Shown: positions 1 to 10,550, counted from the stretch's first letter. The stretch: DNA of 64,000 nt from Plutella xylostella (GCF_932276165.1 NC_063994.1:1984001-2048000); one strand, 5' to 3'. Numbers and translations: made by a program. Notes: generated by a model from the letters alone, not told the origin.

Positions 1-1167
1 GCGCGTTTCGTCGGTAACGTATATTCGAGTTGGGTCATTAATAGCGTCATTGAGGTCTTGTTCGCCAAGTGCTTTTGTGCTCGGGGAACCAATTTCATCT
101 GGTTCACAAGCGCTGGCATTGGTTAGGTGTACGCCTTCAGCTGTTCTGAAGATAGCATTTGAGTATCTTTTCATAGAGTGAGATGGTGAAAGCCATTTGT
201 CTCCTGGTCTTGCATTCTTGAAGGGACTGCTCCAAGGATTATCTTTAAGGAAAAATGGTGACATCTGTCTTTATCCTGGAGAATCCACATTATCCTAGGC
301 TGATAGTATGCTCCACTAGCGTTTTTATCTTCCTCATCAGCTAATACCGAATCTGGAACAAATTTGGACTTTGTGTTTGAATTCTCTATATTTTTAAAGG
401 TGCTTGCTTGTCACTCTGAATTATTTTGGAATGTCTTGTTGATCCTAGTTTGTCTCAGACAAGTGGAATTGCCTTTTCTATACTTTTTTTGCTATCTTGG
501 CGCTTCTTCATCTCGCTGAAAGCTGTAAAAATATATTATATATAATAATACCAGTAACTGACCACCAATTCACCCAATAACTGACCACCTATGTCAGTAA
601 ATGGAAGGAGTGAAGATAGAATGCTCATATTTTGACACAAGAAAATGGCACATATGAGCTTTAATATTACGTTCTTATTTTGCCTAAATTCAGCTTCAAC
701 CAAAAATCCCAATAACCGACATAGGTGGTCAGTTATTGGAAAATCGCTGTTTTGTCGTCCAGTAACTGTCCACCCCATTAAAAACCATCAATCGGGAAAT
801 AACAAGCTGAATCTTATCAAAAACGTAATCTTTATAATTAAATCTATATGGTATAGTTTTTTCTTTCAATGATTTCAATTTTTTTCATGGTAAATTTTAC
901 GATCAAAAAATTCACTTACCTTAACAAATACGTTAGTCACAACTGCAATTTACTCGGTTCGCGCGCCAACTGAACTTTTTCGATCGCTCACTATCCATCT
1001 GTTGGCGGCTGGCAAAATCTTTTGTATCAGTTATGCTCTCAATGAACCACAAAATAGACTGGATGTTCACTAGATGGCCCTGCTTGGCTATATTTCTTAT
1101 TTATTGGAGTTGAAGAGGAAGGTGGTCAGTTACTGGCACATGGTCAGTTACTGGGTGTTTTGCCCTA
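1..1167 (-). mobile_element. pogo-like DNA transposon, right part (copy 1)
   Basis: Nearly identical to 57228-58391. It ends in GGTCAGTTACTGGGTGTTTT and GCCC followed by TA (1166-1167), the right terminal inverted repeat of the element at 51905-58391. The motif CAGTAACTGACCACC and its complement recur near 550-590, 735-745 and 1123-1155, as transposase-binding subterminal repeats would. Positions 1-500 contain decayed transposase on the minus strand (stops and frameshifts). The left end is outside the window. Confidence 0.8.
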
Positions 1168-1413
1168 GTTACTTTTACACTGAAAATTGAAAGGAAGTGG
1201 ACTCCGAAAGCTCTTCAGGGAGCTAGTTGTTTGTAAACTCAGTCATTCTTAGTTTGTTCTATAAATCTAGACCTCCTACATACTGTGCTCAGTTCATGGT
1301 ACTATCTGTAAAAGAGGGTTGTATTGTAATTAATTGTAAGCATTGAATTTGAAGTGTAAAATTGTACTTCTGTTTAAAATATAACCCAGATTAAGGTCCC
1401 TATTTCTGACTGG

Positions 1414-3441
1414 ATATGGGCAGTTCTTCTTTTTAACCTACATAACTGTGTCTCCACCAGTTGTGAGGAAAATATCATGAGTTTTACAAATATTTATTTA
1501 TTTATTTATATTTCAACGTGCATTGTACTAAAAACACAACGGCTGTGAACGTTTACAAAAATATAAATTTATATTTTTGTATTTAAAATTACGTTACAGA
1601 GTGGTAAATCCGCGTGACAGAGGTGTATTTCATACGAATCTTGGCTGTCTCCTGCCACTTCATCCTGCGTATATTTCATAATGTTAGAAAAGAAATATAT
1701 GACGAGATAAAATATAAAATTTTATTTAAACTCCAGAAGATATTACTTATTTAGTAAAACAAAATATATATTTTTAAAATATTTCTGAACTATTTAAAAA
1801 AAATTTTGAAAAATTGTCTCTCACTACCCAATGTTTTAGTAGTTACACTCTGTCACGTAGGTTGCCATTTAAAATATTTGTTTGAGCCACTCGTCCTTAT
1901 TGCCATCGATCAGAGTTTAAGATCTCCTTTTCCCCCTTGGTAAGATTTCCCCTTAGAGATCCAGACACCGCGTATCGGCCACCCGCAAAGTGTGACAGGA
2001 GGTGCGTGTGTTTATTCGGCGACAGCTTCGTCACGTAGGTAATTGTTAAAATAAAATATATTTAAATTATTATTTTGTTATTTACTCATTGGTAATAACG
2101 ATTACTTTGCAATCAACATGTGAATAATACATTTTATGTTACTGTTTAAATACTATTCGACTTTGCAATACATTTTACCCCTCTGTCACACGACAAATCT
2201 GTCACATTCTTACCAAACACTCCAACCTGAGGATATTCATCAACGAAAAATTGAAGAGAAACTACACGTTTTGGTTAAAGCACGAAGCGAAAGGAACGTC
2301 CAATACACTTGCGCTGCAGTAATAAAAAGTTTCGTTAGTGAAAAAGGTGATTTCGTGCTATTGTTCTCAAGAACAGACGATGAATGTGGTAGACTGTTTA
2401 ATATGGTGGAGATTGATTTATCGGATGTTTGATGATTACATTAAAGTCCTTCCAGCTTCTAAGGTAATTAAAAAAGGAAAAAAAATAGTTTTTCAAGTTC
2501 TAAGAGCCACTTCTGTACTTTCGAAATATGGCTGATTAAAACTTTAAGAAATTACGTAATTTTTCGTTATATTACTTAAATTTTAGTTTGTCGAAAATAT
2601 TATTTGTGCAGATAAACATTAATTTATGTAGTTGGAACAAATTTGTCCTTTAAGTTCCTGAAATACGGATATTTCAGTCTCCAGAGGTTCTCAAGTGTGA
2701 TTTTAATTAGTTATACTAATTATAAAGATATCTCCAGTTAATTCTTTGACTAAATCGAAACCATAATGATTTATATGTAAGTTACTAAATTATTCTTATC
2801 AAATAAAACTGTTTTATTCCAAAACCCTGACTAATATTTAATAGAATAACAACTCTGTCACATCGTTTACCACTTTGTAACGATTGGTGTCTCCTGGTAG
2901 TCAACTTATTTTTGGTCGTTTATATGTAATGTTATAAATAGTACAACTTTGGAAAAATCATATTAAATTTAGTCATTGATGTTAACGTCTATGCTGTTAA
3001 TTTTTTACTGTAATTAGCAGCGAAAAAATATTTATTACAAAAACAAGCTTCATTTTAGCTGAAATTGTGACAGAGTGGTAATAACTACTTAATAAATATT
3101 TTGTTATTACTAAAAATCCATTCTTTCATATGTTTTCTAAAATGGTATTTTGTTTATTAGCGTATCAAAAAAGTTTCATTTCAAACGACGAAGACTATCT
3201 CGTTAAAAAAAAATAAAAGATTATGTGACGAAGGTGTAATTTTTTGTGCCTTATCCACGTATTATGTCCTTAAAATATTGAAAAAATTGGTAAACTACGC
3301 GGCCAACCACCTTTTTCGATAGAATAGACACGAAGCTATCATAAAAATGATAAGAGTTCACCAAAAAGATATAGTTTTTTTTTTCGAATTTGGGATAATT
3401 TTTTACTCATTATGTAGGTTAAAAAGAAGAACTGCCCATAT
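1414..3441. mobile_element. 2-kb DNA transposon with 32-bp perfect terminal inverted repeats
   Basis: Positions 1414-1445 and 3410-3441 are exact reverse complements (ATATGGGCAGTTCTTC outward). The ends contain TA, compatible with a TA target as in the Tc1/mariner/pogo group. Inside, variants of CTCTGTCAC occur in both orientations near 1594, 1610, 1848, 1990, 2028, 2178, 2195, 2862, 3066 and 3222. An open stretch on the plus strand, 2136-2432 (98 codons, containing QPEDIHQRKIEEKLHVLVKA), overlaps a second frame to 2535. I do not recognise a domain; it may be a degraded element protein. Confidence 0.7.
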
Positions 3442-3970
3442 ATCGTTTTAGTTTCCGAGTTAAGACAAACGTGTACTTATAGTACGCACGTAAAATTGAG
3501 GCATTTTTACACACAACTAATTCATGCTAGCGTTAAAAATGGCACCTAACTAAGTTTATTGTACGGGTGAGTTTTAGGAGTAAAACGCGTATTGCAAGGA
3601 ATACAATTTAAAACTAAAGTAGTTAGGGTCTCCAGCAACTAAGGAAGGTGGAGGCGAAGGGTTTTAATGAAACTGAACTGACACATGTTGAATTAAAGTA
3701 AATAAGAAATTTCGGCGAATAATATACCTAATTCATTAAAAACCCACCCAAATATACATACATCCAGCTATTTAAGTAGACACTGAGGAAATTAAAGATA
3801 TATATTTTCTTAAGACTGGTCATGACTTGAAAAGATAATTAAAAAATTTTACTTAATAAAAACGATGATTTAATTAGGTACTTGTTACATTATAATTAAC
3901 TTAAAGCATAAAGATTTCTCAAAAACGCACAACTTATTAGTAACATTTTTAGCAATGAAAATCTTTTAAA

Positions 3971-4535
3971 AAACCGGCCAAGTGCGAGTCGGGCTCGCGC
4001 ACAAAGGGTTCCGTAGCAGCAAATACAGTTAAATCAACCTATCTCAAAAACTATAAGAGATACTTTGATCAAACCAAAAATCGTTGAAAGAGTTAATTAG
4101 CATGCATCACCTCTATTTTTTTTAGAATTTTATACCCCGTAGTTATAAAAATAGAGGGGGGGGGACATACTTTTTACGACTTTGAGAGCTGATATCTCAA
4201 AAACCGTTCACTTTAAGAAAAATGTTTTTTTAGAAAAATTTATATCATTTTAAAAGACCTTTCCATTGATACCCCACACGGGTATGTACATCGAAAAAAA
4301 AAATTTCATCCCTCAGTTACATGTATGGGGGGCCCCACCCCCAATTCTTTTTTTTACTATTTAGTGTCATATTTTTGTAGCGGTTCATACAACACATATT
4401 CCCATCAAATTTCATCACTGTAGTACTTATAGTTTCCGAGTAAATCGGCTGTGACAGACGGACAGACGGACAGACGGACATGACGAAACTATAAGGGTTC
4501 CGTTTTTGCCATTTTGGCTACGGAACCCTAAAAAT
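3971..4535 (+). repeat. dispersed 0.57-kb repeat (family 1), copy 1
   Basis: Begins AAACCGGCCAAGTGCGAGTC, contains GGCTCGCGCACAAAGGGTTCC and a GGACAGAC microsatellite (near 4455), and ends CTACGGAACCCTAAAAAT. The whole unit reappears inverted at 21006-21588 with high identity, and a shortened third copy is at 6195-6400. A very common lepidopteran repeat type; class not assigned. No coding. Confidence 0.8.
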
Positions 4536-5581
4536 GACTGTAATAGGTAAGTTTGTAACGGTAGCGGTGGATATTGAAAATTCGCAAGGATGTTTGCGCT
4601 ATTTTGGTAACCGGCGTAATTTCATTAAGTTAGTCGTAGACCACAATCTAATAAACACCAATTATAGTGTCGGAAGCTGGCGATTAAATATACCCATAGT
4701 TAGGGAACGGAATAAATTTACCGTCGTGAGTAAATTATATTTTTGGCGAAGGAAAATATCGGTATCGTGAAATCTATGTAACGTTTTTTAATCGTACGAG
4801 TACTATAGGTTCCGTAACAAAACGCCTATTTTTGATCTGGAGCTCGCTGGACGATCTAGACTCTTGAAGTTGCTTCAAGAGTCCTTAATTTCGAATGTCT
4901 TCAAAAGAAATAGCACCTATTCCAGGCCACCGCATGAACCAAGAATGTGATCATTGTGGATTATAATTATAACTTAACCTACACTGTTATTAGTAATCTT
5001 ACGGAATTCTGACAGTTATCAATTTTAGACAAATCAGAGATCACAAACCTTTTTGGGCTGGGCACTTTTTCAATACGAGTCTGGACATCTGAGACTATAA
5101 TATATTTTTTTTAGTCCCTGTATCCATTTTATTAAGTGCGGCGCTCCAAATTAAAAGGGGATTTACCTACGGTGAGAAATAATTACCGTACCTACCTAAA
5201 TATATTACAAACAGTGAAAAATACAATTAAAGATAATCTCAATTATCTTATATAATTATCGCTGTCGTAGAAAATATATCTAAAAACAACTAGTAATTAT
5301 TTTTGAAACGGTAGCCGCGCCGATGTCAGGGCGATGTTGCGTTCGTATTTGAATAGAGGTAAAAAAAAGAGATGTCGCTCTATAAAATTGTATTGTGTGC
5401 ACTGACTGGCTTGCGTGTCGTCACAGCAAACTGTGAGTCTAAAATGTGCGGTGGAGGTACCAAATTAGCGATACAGGTGAAATTGTGTCAGCGACTCATC
5501 GCTGGGAGTAAGACAGCAGAACACGTTTTCCCCATCGGTCATCGGTTCTTCGACAGATGTGACCAGCCCATTGCCACTTAA
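4536..5581. other. unassigned intron sequence
   Basis: AT-rich DNA inside the large intron after exon F. There are short open frames on the plus strand at 4534-4770 and 5372-5581; neither has a recognisable motif or repeat homology in the window. Nothing else is identifiable. Confidence 0.4.
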
Positions 5582-5589
5582 GCTTACTA

Positions 5590-5925
5590 ACTCGGTGAGC
5601 TATGTCGGTGTCTTTAGTTCTCTGTCAGATTACTTCGTTCCGGATGCGATCTTTCAAGCATAGCTCCAAGCATAGCTCTTTCCATAGCTCGCTGAGTGAC
5701 CTTCAGTTTGTGAACCAGTCCCACAGTAAGTGTCCACGTTTTAGCCCCATAGGTCATAACCGGTAGGACACACTGATCAAAGACTTTCGTCTTGAGACTT
5801 TGTGGTATGGGCGACGAGAAGACTTGACGAAGTTTGCCAAATGCTGCTCAGCCCAATTGTATTCTTCTATTGACCTCTGATTGGAAGTTGTTTCTACCCA
5901 GCTGCAGAGTCTGTCCAATCCAGTG
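5590..5925 (-). mobile_element. RTE-type LINE fragment (reverse transcriptase C-terminus)
   Basis: The minus strand reads NRRIQLG, then a stop, then AAFGKLRQVFSSPIPQSLKT, then KVFDQCVLPVMTYGAKTWTL and KVTQRAMERAMLGAML. This is the very conserved C-terminal part of RTE-family reverse transcriptases. A stop in the middle and truncation at both ends make it a dead fragment. Confidence 0.85.
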
Positions 5926-6000
5926 GCGTGCTTTGGGAGGGAATACGTCCAGCAGTGAACTGCTATAGGTATGACGATGGATGGATGATGATGGATTTGT
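5926..6000 (+). mobile_element. RTE-like 3' end in the opposite orientation
   Basis: GTCCAGCAGTGAACTGCTATAG followed by a degenerate GATGATGG tail, typical of the 3' terminus of lepidopteran RTE/SINE elements. It is directly joined to the minus-strand RTE fragment, so two insertions or an inversion are involved. Confidence 0.5.
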
Positions 6001-6059
6001 TTATTAAAATCTCTACCTAATCATCACTATTATCATCATCATCATCAGTATCTTCATCA

Positions 6060-6205
6060 CAGATGTTTTCCTTCTCCGTAAGAGCGATGGTATACATTGT
6101 ACTTAAATTCAAAGAACTCATTGTTACCTACATGTCAGCGCCGAGATTAGAACCCGCATCTCTTGCTTGAGAAGCGGGCGCTTACCCGACTGAGCCAGTT
6201 GGACT
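6060..6205 (-). mobile_element. tRNA-derived SINE, truncated
   Basis: The minus strand carries a box A-like CTCAGTCGGGTAAGCGCCCG, an anticodon-arm-like CTTCTCAAGCAAGAGATGCG, a box B-like GGTTCTAATCTCG, then the SINE body seen again at 63345-63575 (CATCGTTCTTACGG region). The tRNA head is degenerate and is fused at its 5' side to a family 1 fragment. Confidence 0.7.
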
Positions 6206-6400
6206 CGCGCATTGAGTGTTCCGTACAAGTATACTTAATTACCTGAGGTAGTTTTCCTTTTAATTTCATCGTAATTATGTACATCTATACGAAATATCAG
6301 CTTGATATCTTTACCCGTTTCCGAGAAAAAAGGTGGTGACAACAAAGTGTGATCTTATAAGGGTTCCTTTTTTTCCTTTTGAGGTACGGAACCCTCAAAA
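6195..6400 (+). repeat. dispersed repeat family 1, short third copy
   Basis: Starts with GGACTCGCGCATTGAGTGTTCC and ends AGGTACGGAACCCTCAAAAA, corresponding to the two ends of the 3971-4535 repeat with most of the middle missing. Confidence 0.55.
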
Positions 6401-6744
6401 AGAATAGTGACAATCGGATCAATCGTTTCGGAGATATGCGTGGACAAACATACATACCAACAAGCATATAAACGTACATAGGTACATAAACATTTATAAA
6501 ATTTTGAATATTTGTTTATTAGCCCTAATACTCGTATATTGTCATATGTCAATATGGTGCAGTTCCAATAATCTTACATACATACCGAACATATTATATG
6601 TACTTACCGAATAGACAATATTTTTTTGAAATTGATTAAAAAGGTTTATTATCCCTGAATTTAGTAGGAAGTGATGCCATGCTAAAGAATAAAATAAAGC
6701 AATTAAAATTAATTCGATACATGGGTCGGCGTCGTGATCCTACT

Positions 6745-6965
6745 TCATATTATAAATGCGAAAGTTTGTAAGTGTATATGTGTATGTATGTATGTATGTA
6801 TGAGTGTATGTTTGTTATTTCTTCACGTCAAAACGGCTGAACCGATTTTAATGAAATTTGGAATGAAGTTAGCTAACACCCTGGATTAACACATATGTTA
6901 CTTTTTATCGCGGAATTCCCACGGGAAAACTTATTAAGGCGAAGCGAAGCTCGCGGGAACAGCTA
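6745..6965 (+). mobile_element. lepidopteran-type nonautonomous repeat (family 2), copy 1
   Basis: ATAAATGCGAAAGTTTGTAAG, a TATG microsatellite, AAACGGCTGAACCGATTTTA, CGGAATTCCCACGGGAAAAC, then GCGAAGCTCGCGGGAACAGC. A second copy lies at 29836-30000. The order matches a widespread lepidopteran 3'-end repeat, probably nonautonomous; class uncertain. Confidence 0.65.
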
Positions 6966-7165
6966 TTATATTGAAATATTTGTTATTTTTGTATTAGTTT
7001 ACTTGAGCAAGTAAATATTTAGATTTATCTTTTTGTATAAAAATATTAAGAAAAAATTATTGCCCAGAAATGGATCGCAATTTTTCATTTTTTCGGTAAA
7101 GAACTTTTTTAGTAGCATCACTTATAAAATGTCAGAATTCTTTCCAATTAAAAATCAGAGAGTAC

Positions 7166-7273
7166 CATCTTCTGTTTATACTTGATGGCCAGCTTCAACC
7201 GGCCCAGGGTCTGTCTCTCCCCCGGCTCCCAGCTGTCGGTGTCCCACGGGTTGTAGTTGAGCATGATCTCCAT
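7166..7273 (-). pseudogene. exon F donor-side copy F4
   Basis: 108 bases match the last 36 codons of exon F. Eight codons differ in the 33-codon core and all are synonymous. The donor has decayed from GTAAGT to GTACTC, so this last copy is the least likely to be spliced. The upstream frame is open (EEHILDWLRWMLYNLKIFEG), as in F3. Confidence 0.8.
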
Positions 7274-7387
7274 ATCATAGACACTATTTCTAGTATCCTT
7301 ACCTTCGAAGATCTTCAAATTATAGAGCATCCATCTTAGCCAATCTAGAATGTGTTCCTCGTACATTATAATCTATATTTAACTTAC

Positions 7388-7495
7388 CATTTTTTGTTTA
7401 TACTTGATGGCCAGCTTCAACCGCCCCAGGGTCTGTCTTTCCCCCGGCTCCCAGCTGTCGGTGTCCCACGGGTTGTAGTTGCGCATGATCTCCAT
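7388..7495 (-). pseudogene. exon F donor-side copy F3
   Basis: 108 bases match the last 36 codons of exon F, donor GTAAGT. Over the 33 codons MLNYN-KQKM it has six synonymous changes and one replacement (CTC to CGC, Leu to Arg). Its frame stays open upstream through the intron-derived sequence for about 55 more codons (EEHILDGLGWMLFHSKTFKG), but no phase-compatible acceptor is evident. Confidence 0.8.
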
Positions 7496-7688
7496 ATAAC
7501 TGGTCGATATAGACTCGTTGCTTCTAGTATCCTTACCTTTGAAAGTCTTTGAATGAAAGAGCATCCATCCTAGCCCGTCTAGAATGTGTTCCTCGTGCAT
7601 TATCAAGACACGCGGCAGCGTGTCAAGCCAAGTTCGAGAAATAGAACTGGTTAGCCGCACCGTGTGTAATGATTTATACTTAACTTAC

Positions 7689-7796
7689 CATCTTCTGCTT
7701 GTATTTAATGGCTAGTTTCAGCCGCCCCAGGGTCTGTCGTTCCCCGGGCTCCCAGCTGTCGGTGTCCCACGGGTTGTAGTTGAGCATGGTCTCCAT
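7689..7796 (-). pseudogene. exon F donor-side copy F2
   Basis: 108 bases match the last 36 codons of exon F, with an intact GTAAGT donor. In the 33 codons from MLNYN to KQKM, 13 codons differ from exon F and all 13 changes are synonymous (for example AGA/CGA, TTG/CTG, TAT/TAC, ATC/ATT). The 5' 22 codons are missing; upstream is intron-type sequence shared by all copies. No acceptor giving the required phase 0 is obvious (AG sites give phase 1 or 2). Confidence 0.8.
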
Positions 7797-7905
7797 AGAC
7801 ACTGCTTCTAGTATCCTTACCTTCGAAGATCTTCAAATTATAGAGCATCCATCTTAGCCAATCTAGAATGTGTTCCTCGTGCATTATAATCTATATTTAA
7901 CTTAC

Positions 7906-8079
7906 CATTTTCTGTTTATACTTGATGGCCAGCTTCAGTCGCCCCAACGTCTGTCTTTCCCCCGGCTCCCAGCTATCGGTGTCCCACGGGTTGTAGTTGA
8001 GCATGATCTCCAGCTCGCTGGACGTGCGCGTGTGGTCGAGGAGGGAGGTGGCGAACTCCTGGCACTGCTGCCGGAGCGC
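7906..8079 (-). CDS. trp: trp exon F (complete copy)
   Basis: The acceptor TACCATTCCAG ends at 8080 and the donor ATG|GTAAGT is at 7905. The 174 bases are 58 codons in phase 0: ALRQQCQEFATSLLDHTRTS, then SELEIMLNYNPWDTDSWEPG, then ERQTLGRLKLAIKYKQKM. This is the end of the cytoplasmic TRP_2-like region just before the pre-S1 segment of TRPC channels. The next exon (an FVAHPN-like start would be expected) is not found to the left, so it lies outside the window. Three partial copies of the last 36 codons follow at 7689, 7388 and 7166. Confidence 0.9.
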
Positions 8080-8120
8080 CTGGAATGGTAACGATCTTTT
8101 TAGGCTTAGTCATCAGAAAA

Positions 8121-8215
8121 CTATTCCAAAGGCTGTCTGGAAGAAACCGCCTTGTTTACCCTAATTAAGTTACAACTTGTAAATTTTATTATTAATATAG
8201 TATAAACTATCCATC
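8121..8215 (+). repeat. fragment of the GGTTGTCTGGAAGAAATCGC repeat
   Basis: AAAGGCTGTCTGGAAGAAACC followed by ACAACTTGTAAATTTTATTA. Related pieces occur at 13545-13640, 33100-33150 and 58608-58650. In the 33.1-kb copy it forms the 3' end of a LINE, so this is probably a LINE 3' remnant. Confidence 0.5.
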
Positions 8216-8219
8216 TATT

Positions 8220-9129
8220 CTATAGTTTATAAATGTAAGATTGGTTCCCATCATTACGCTCAGCCGACGCTTGAATCGAATAAAATGAGAAATACCTAGT
8301 GCAAAATTTGTTGCGCGGTTTCTTGTCCAGTTAAATGAACTTGTTTACATGAAATCATTTTAAAAACATAAATATACGAAAAAAATATATTTAATCATTA
8401 GAAAAGAAACAATAAAATATAACACACACACTCACGCCTTGTACTAATGCTTGTACTTGTGCATTGCTGCACCCACTTTTCGCCAATAAAATATAAGTTA
8501 GTATTTATACATATAAACTGCGCCAGCTAAATTTTTTTAATGTGTGGGTATCAAACCTAGAATCGTTGCGATCGTTTCTAAACCACAGGAATAATAATGT
8601 ACTCGTATGTATAGGGAAAGCATCGGTGGTAAACCGCAAAGTTACTACATACGCTTTGGTTGAAGAGATAAAAAATATATTGGAGGTAAAGCTGTGTTTG
8701 TTAGGAAAAGTCAATAATTTATATTCTTGTTATAAACACGTGGAGATACACGTTTTATCTCCAGACCACATTTTTCTAGTGTGTGCTTAACCTGTTTGCT
8801 TTATAGAGGGAACCCTTTAGAAAAATAAACAAGACAAAAGAGGAATCAGGTGGTTGGCTGTGAACATAGTAAAAAAGGTATTTATTTGATGTTCATCCTA
8901 GAAGTTTATAATTTATTTATGCATTAATAGGTAGTACCTACATAAATAAAAAAATATAGGTAAGTATAATGACGGACGGATTTACGCTATCTTACCTTAT
9001 CCTTATCAATAATCTTTCCTGCCATTATGATAGGTAATAGGCCATACCTACCATTATGCTGATGGGAATTTTTCAATGAATTTCAGTCTCCAAATAAGGC
9101 AGGCGGTAGAGAAATAGAGCCCTACACGG
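8220..9129. other. unassigned intron sequence between exons E and F
   Basis: Apart from short open frames without motifs (for example 8542-8790, plus) I see no repeat, RNA or coding signature here. Confidence 0.4.
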
Positions 9130-9259
9130 AATTGTTACCCACGTGGATAAACTGGTTTAATGCGCGTTCCACCAATCACAGCACCGCATTTATGCCCAAT
9201 CACTAGATAGCCTCATTTTTCTACGTTGATACACCGTATTTCCCTCTAAACAAACGCAC

Positions 9260-9413
9260 CTTATACTCGACTCGGAACTCGGTCTCCATGCGGCTGAGGC
9301 GGTTCAGCTCCCAGGACAGCTGGAACGCGGTCAGCAGCGGGTCGGCGGACGACAGCGCGATCAGCGACGGCGCGGTCAGCGCGCGGTACGCGTTGATGCG
9401 AGCCTGCGAGTGC
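9260..9413 (-). pseudogene. exon E donor-side copy E3 (possible 48-codon cassette)
   Basis: Same structure as E2, 475 bases further downstream. It differs from exon E at four codons, all synonymous: Ser TCC/TCG, Arg CGG/CGA, Val GTG/GTC and Glu GAA/GAG. The donor is AAG|GTGCGT. The acceptor-like site is CACTCGCAG, one base different from E2. E2 and E3 share the same upstream junction (a CCCGGGCTCGC stretch followed by minisatellite), so they arose from one truncated copy that was duplicated again. Confidence 0.8.
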
Positions 9414-9734
9414 CCAGCGAGCCCGGGTTTATGCTGTCTTGTCTTAGCACAGCGCCGTATTTATGATGAATCGCGATATAGTTAAATTTATCTATGTCGA
9501 TAACGAACTCGTGTAGTGGTACCAATCACAGCGCCGTTGGTATTTATGATGAATCGCGATAAAGTGACATTTATCTATGTCGATAAAAAAACCATGTATC
9601 TTTCACAGCGCCGTATTTATGATGAATCGCGATAGTGTTCTACGTCGTTAACAAACCAATGTAGCAGCACCAAAACAGCGCCATATTTATGATGAATCGC
9701 GATATAGTGTTCTCCTACATGGTTACAAACGCAC

Positions 9735-9888
9735 CTTATATTCCACTCGGAACTCGGTCTCCATGCGGCTGAGGCGGTTCAGCTCCCAGGACAGCTGGAA
9801 CGCGGTCAGCAGCGGGTCGGCGGACGACAGCGCGATCAGCGACGGCGCGGTCAGCGCGCGGTACGCGTTGATGCGAGCCTGGGAGTGC
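9735..9888 (-). pseudogene. exon E donor-side copy E2 (possible 48-codon cassette)
   Basis: About 154 bases match the 3' end of exon E with one change, which is synonymous (CGG to CGA, Arg). The donor is AAG|GTGCGT. The first 16 or so codons of exon E, including CGCDEC, are missing and replaced by intronic minisatellite sequence. A CACTCCCAG next to the GCT codon could act as an acceptor. The resulting 144-base exon (48 codons, ARINAYRAL to EFRVEYK) would be phase 0 on both sides and so insertable without a frameshift. There is no transcript evidence, so it may equally be an inert relic. Confidence 0.8.
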
Positions 9889-10348
9889 CCGGCGAGCCCG
9901 GGTTTATGCTGTCTTATCTTGTCACATCGCCGCATTTATGATGAATCACGATATAGTGAAATTTATCTACGTCGATAAAGAAACTGTGTAGCAACAGCAA
10001 TCACAGCGCCGTATTTATGATGAATCGCAATGTTGTGTTCTACATCGATAAAACCCACGTGATATAAAGTCATTTATCTACTATGATATCACAGCGCCGT
10101 ACTTATAGTGAATCGCGATATAGTGTTATTTATTTACGTATATATGACAGCGCCGTATTTATGGTGAATCGCGATATAGTGACATTTATCCATGTCTATA
10201 ACGAACCCATGTAGCGGCACCCATCACAGCGCTGTATTTATGACGAATCGCGACAAAGTCACATTTATCTACGTCGATAACGAACCCTTGAGCGACAGCG
10301 GAGACTCTTTATAAAAACCTGCTTATCTAATTAACCTGTCAAACCCAC

Positions 10349-10550
10349 CTTATATTCCACCCGGAACTCGGTCTCCATGCGGCTGAGGCGGTTCAGCTCC
10401 CAGGACAGCTGGAACGCGGTCAGCAGCGGGTCGGCGGACGACAGCGCGATCAGCGACGGCGCGGTCAGCGCGCGGTACGCGTTGATGCGAGCCTGGGAGT
10501 GCCGGAGCGAATCCTCGTTGGAGGATTTGACGCATTCGTCGCAACCGCAT
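10349..10550 (-). CDS. trp: trp exon E (complete copy): CGCDEC motif and TRP_2-like region
   Basis: The acceptor TTCTACCCAG ends at 10551 and the donor AAG|GTGGGT is at 10348. One base completes the Lys codon from exon D, then 67 codons follow. They begin CGCDECVKSSNEDSLRHSQA, carry INAYRALTAPSLIALSS and LTAFQLSWELNRLSRME, and end FRVEYK, phase 0. His of exon D and the three Cys here form the H-x3-C-x-C-x2-C pattern known to bind zinc in TRPC structures. Two copies of its 3' three-quarters lie downstream (9735-9888, 9260-9413), and decayed acceptor-side pieces lie upstream at 11.1 and 13.0 kb. Confidence 0.9.

Larger units (their letters stand above)
9130..10285. repeat. intronic minisatellite (about 55-80 bp) interleaved with exon E copies
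   Basis: The core CAGCGCCGTATTTATGATGA-ATCGCGATATAG recurs near 9449, 9528, 9605, 9673, 9925, 10003, 10090, 10146 and 10225, with a diverged unit at 9182. Units are joined by TTTATCTACGTCGATAACGA and AACCCATGTAGCGGCAC. Spacing is irregular and the units differ, so it is older than the exon A satellite. A solitary unit lies about 49 kb away at 59045-59205. The palindrome ATCGCGAT is in most units. Confidence 0.85.

Noticed and set aside
5372..5581. 69-codon open frame with a signal-peptide-like start and several cysteines
   Set aside because: No upstream or downstream splice context, no recognisable family, and its 3' end runs into an RTE fragment; probably chance.
7166..7796. F2-F4 as simple mutually exclusive exons replacing exon F
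   Set aside because: They lack the first 22 codons of exon F and no acceptor gives the phase 0 entry needed after exon E; F4 has also lost a consensus donor.
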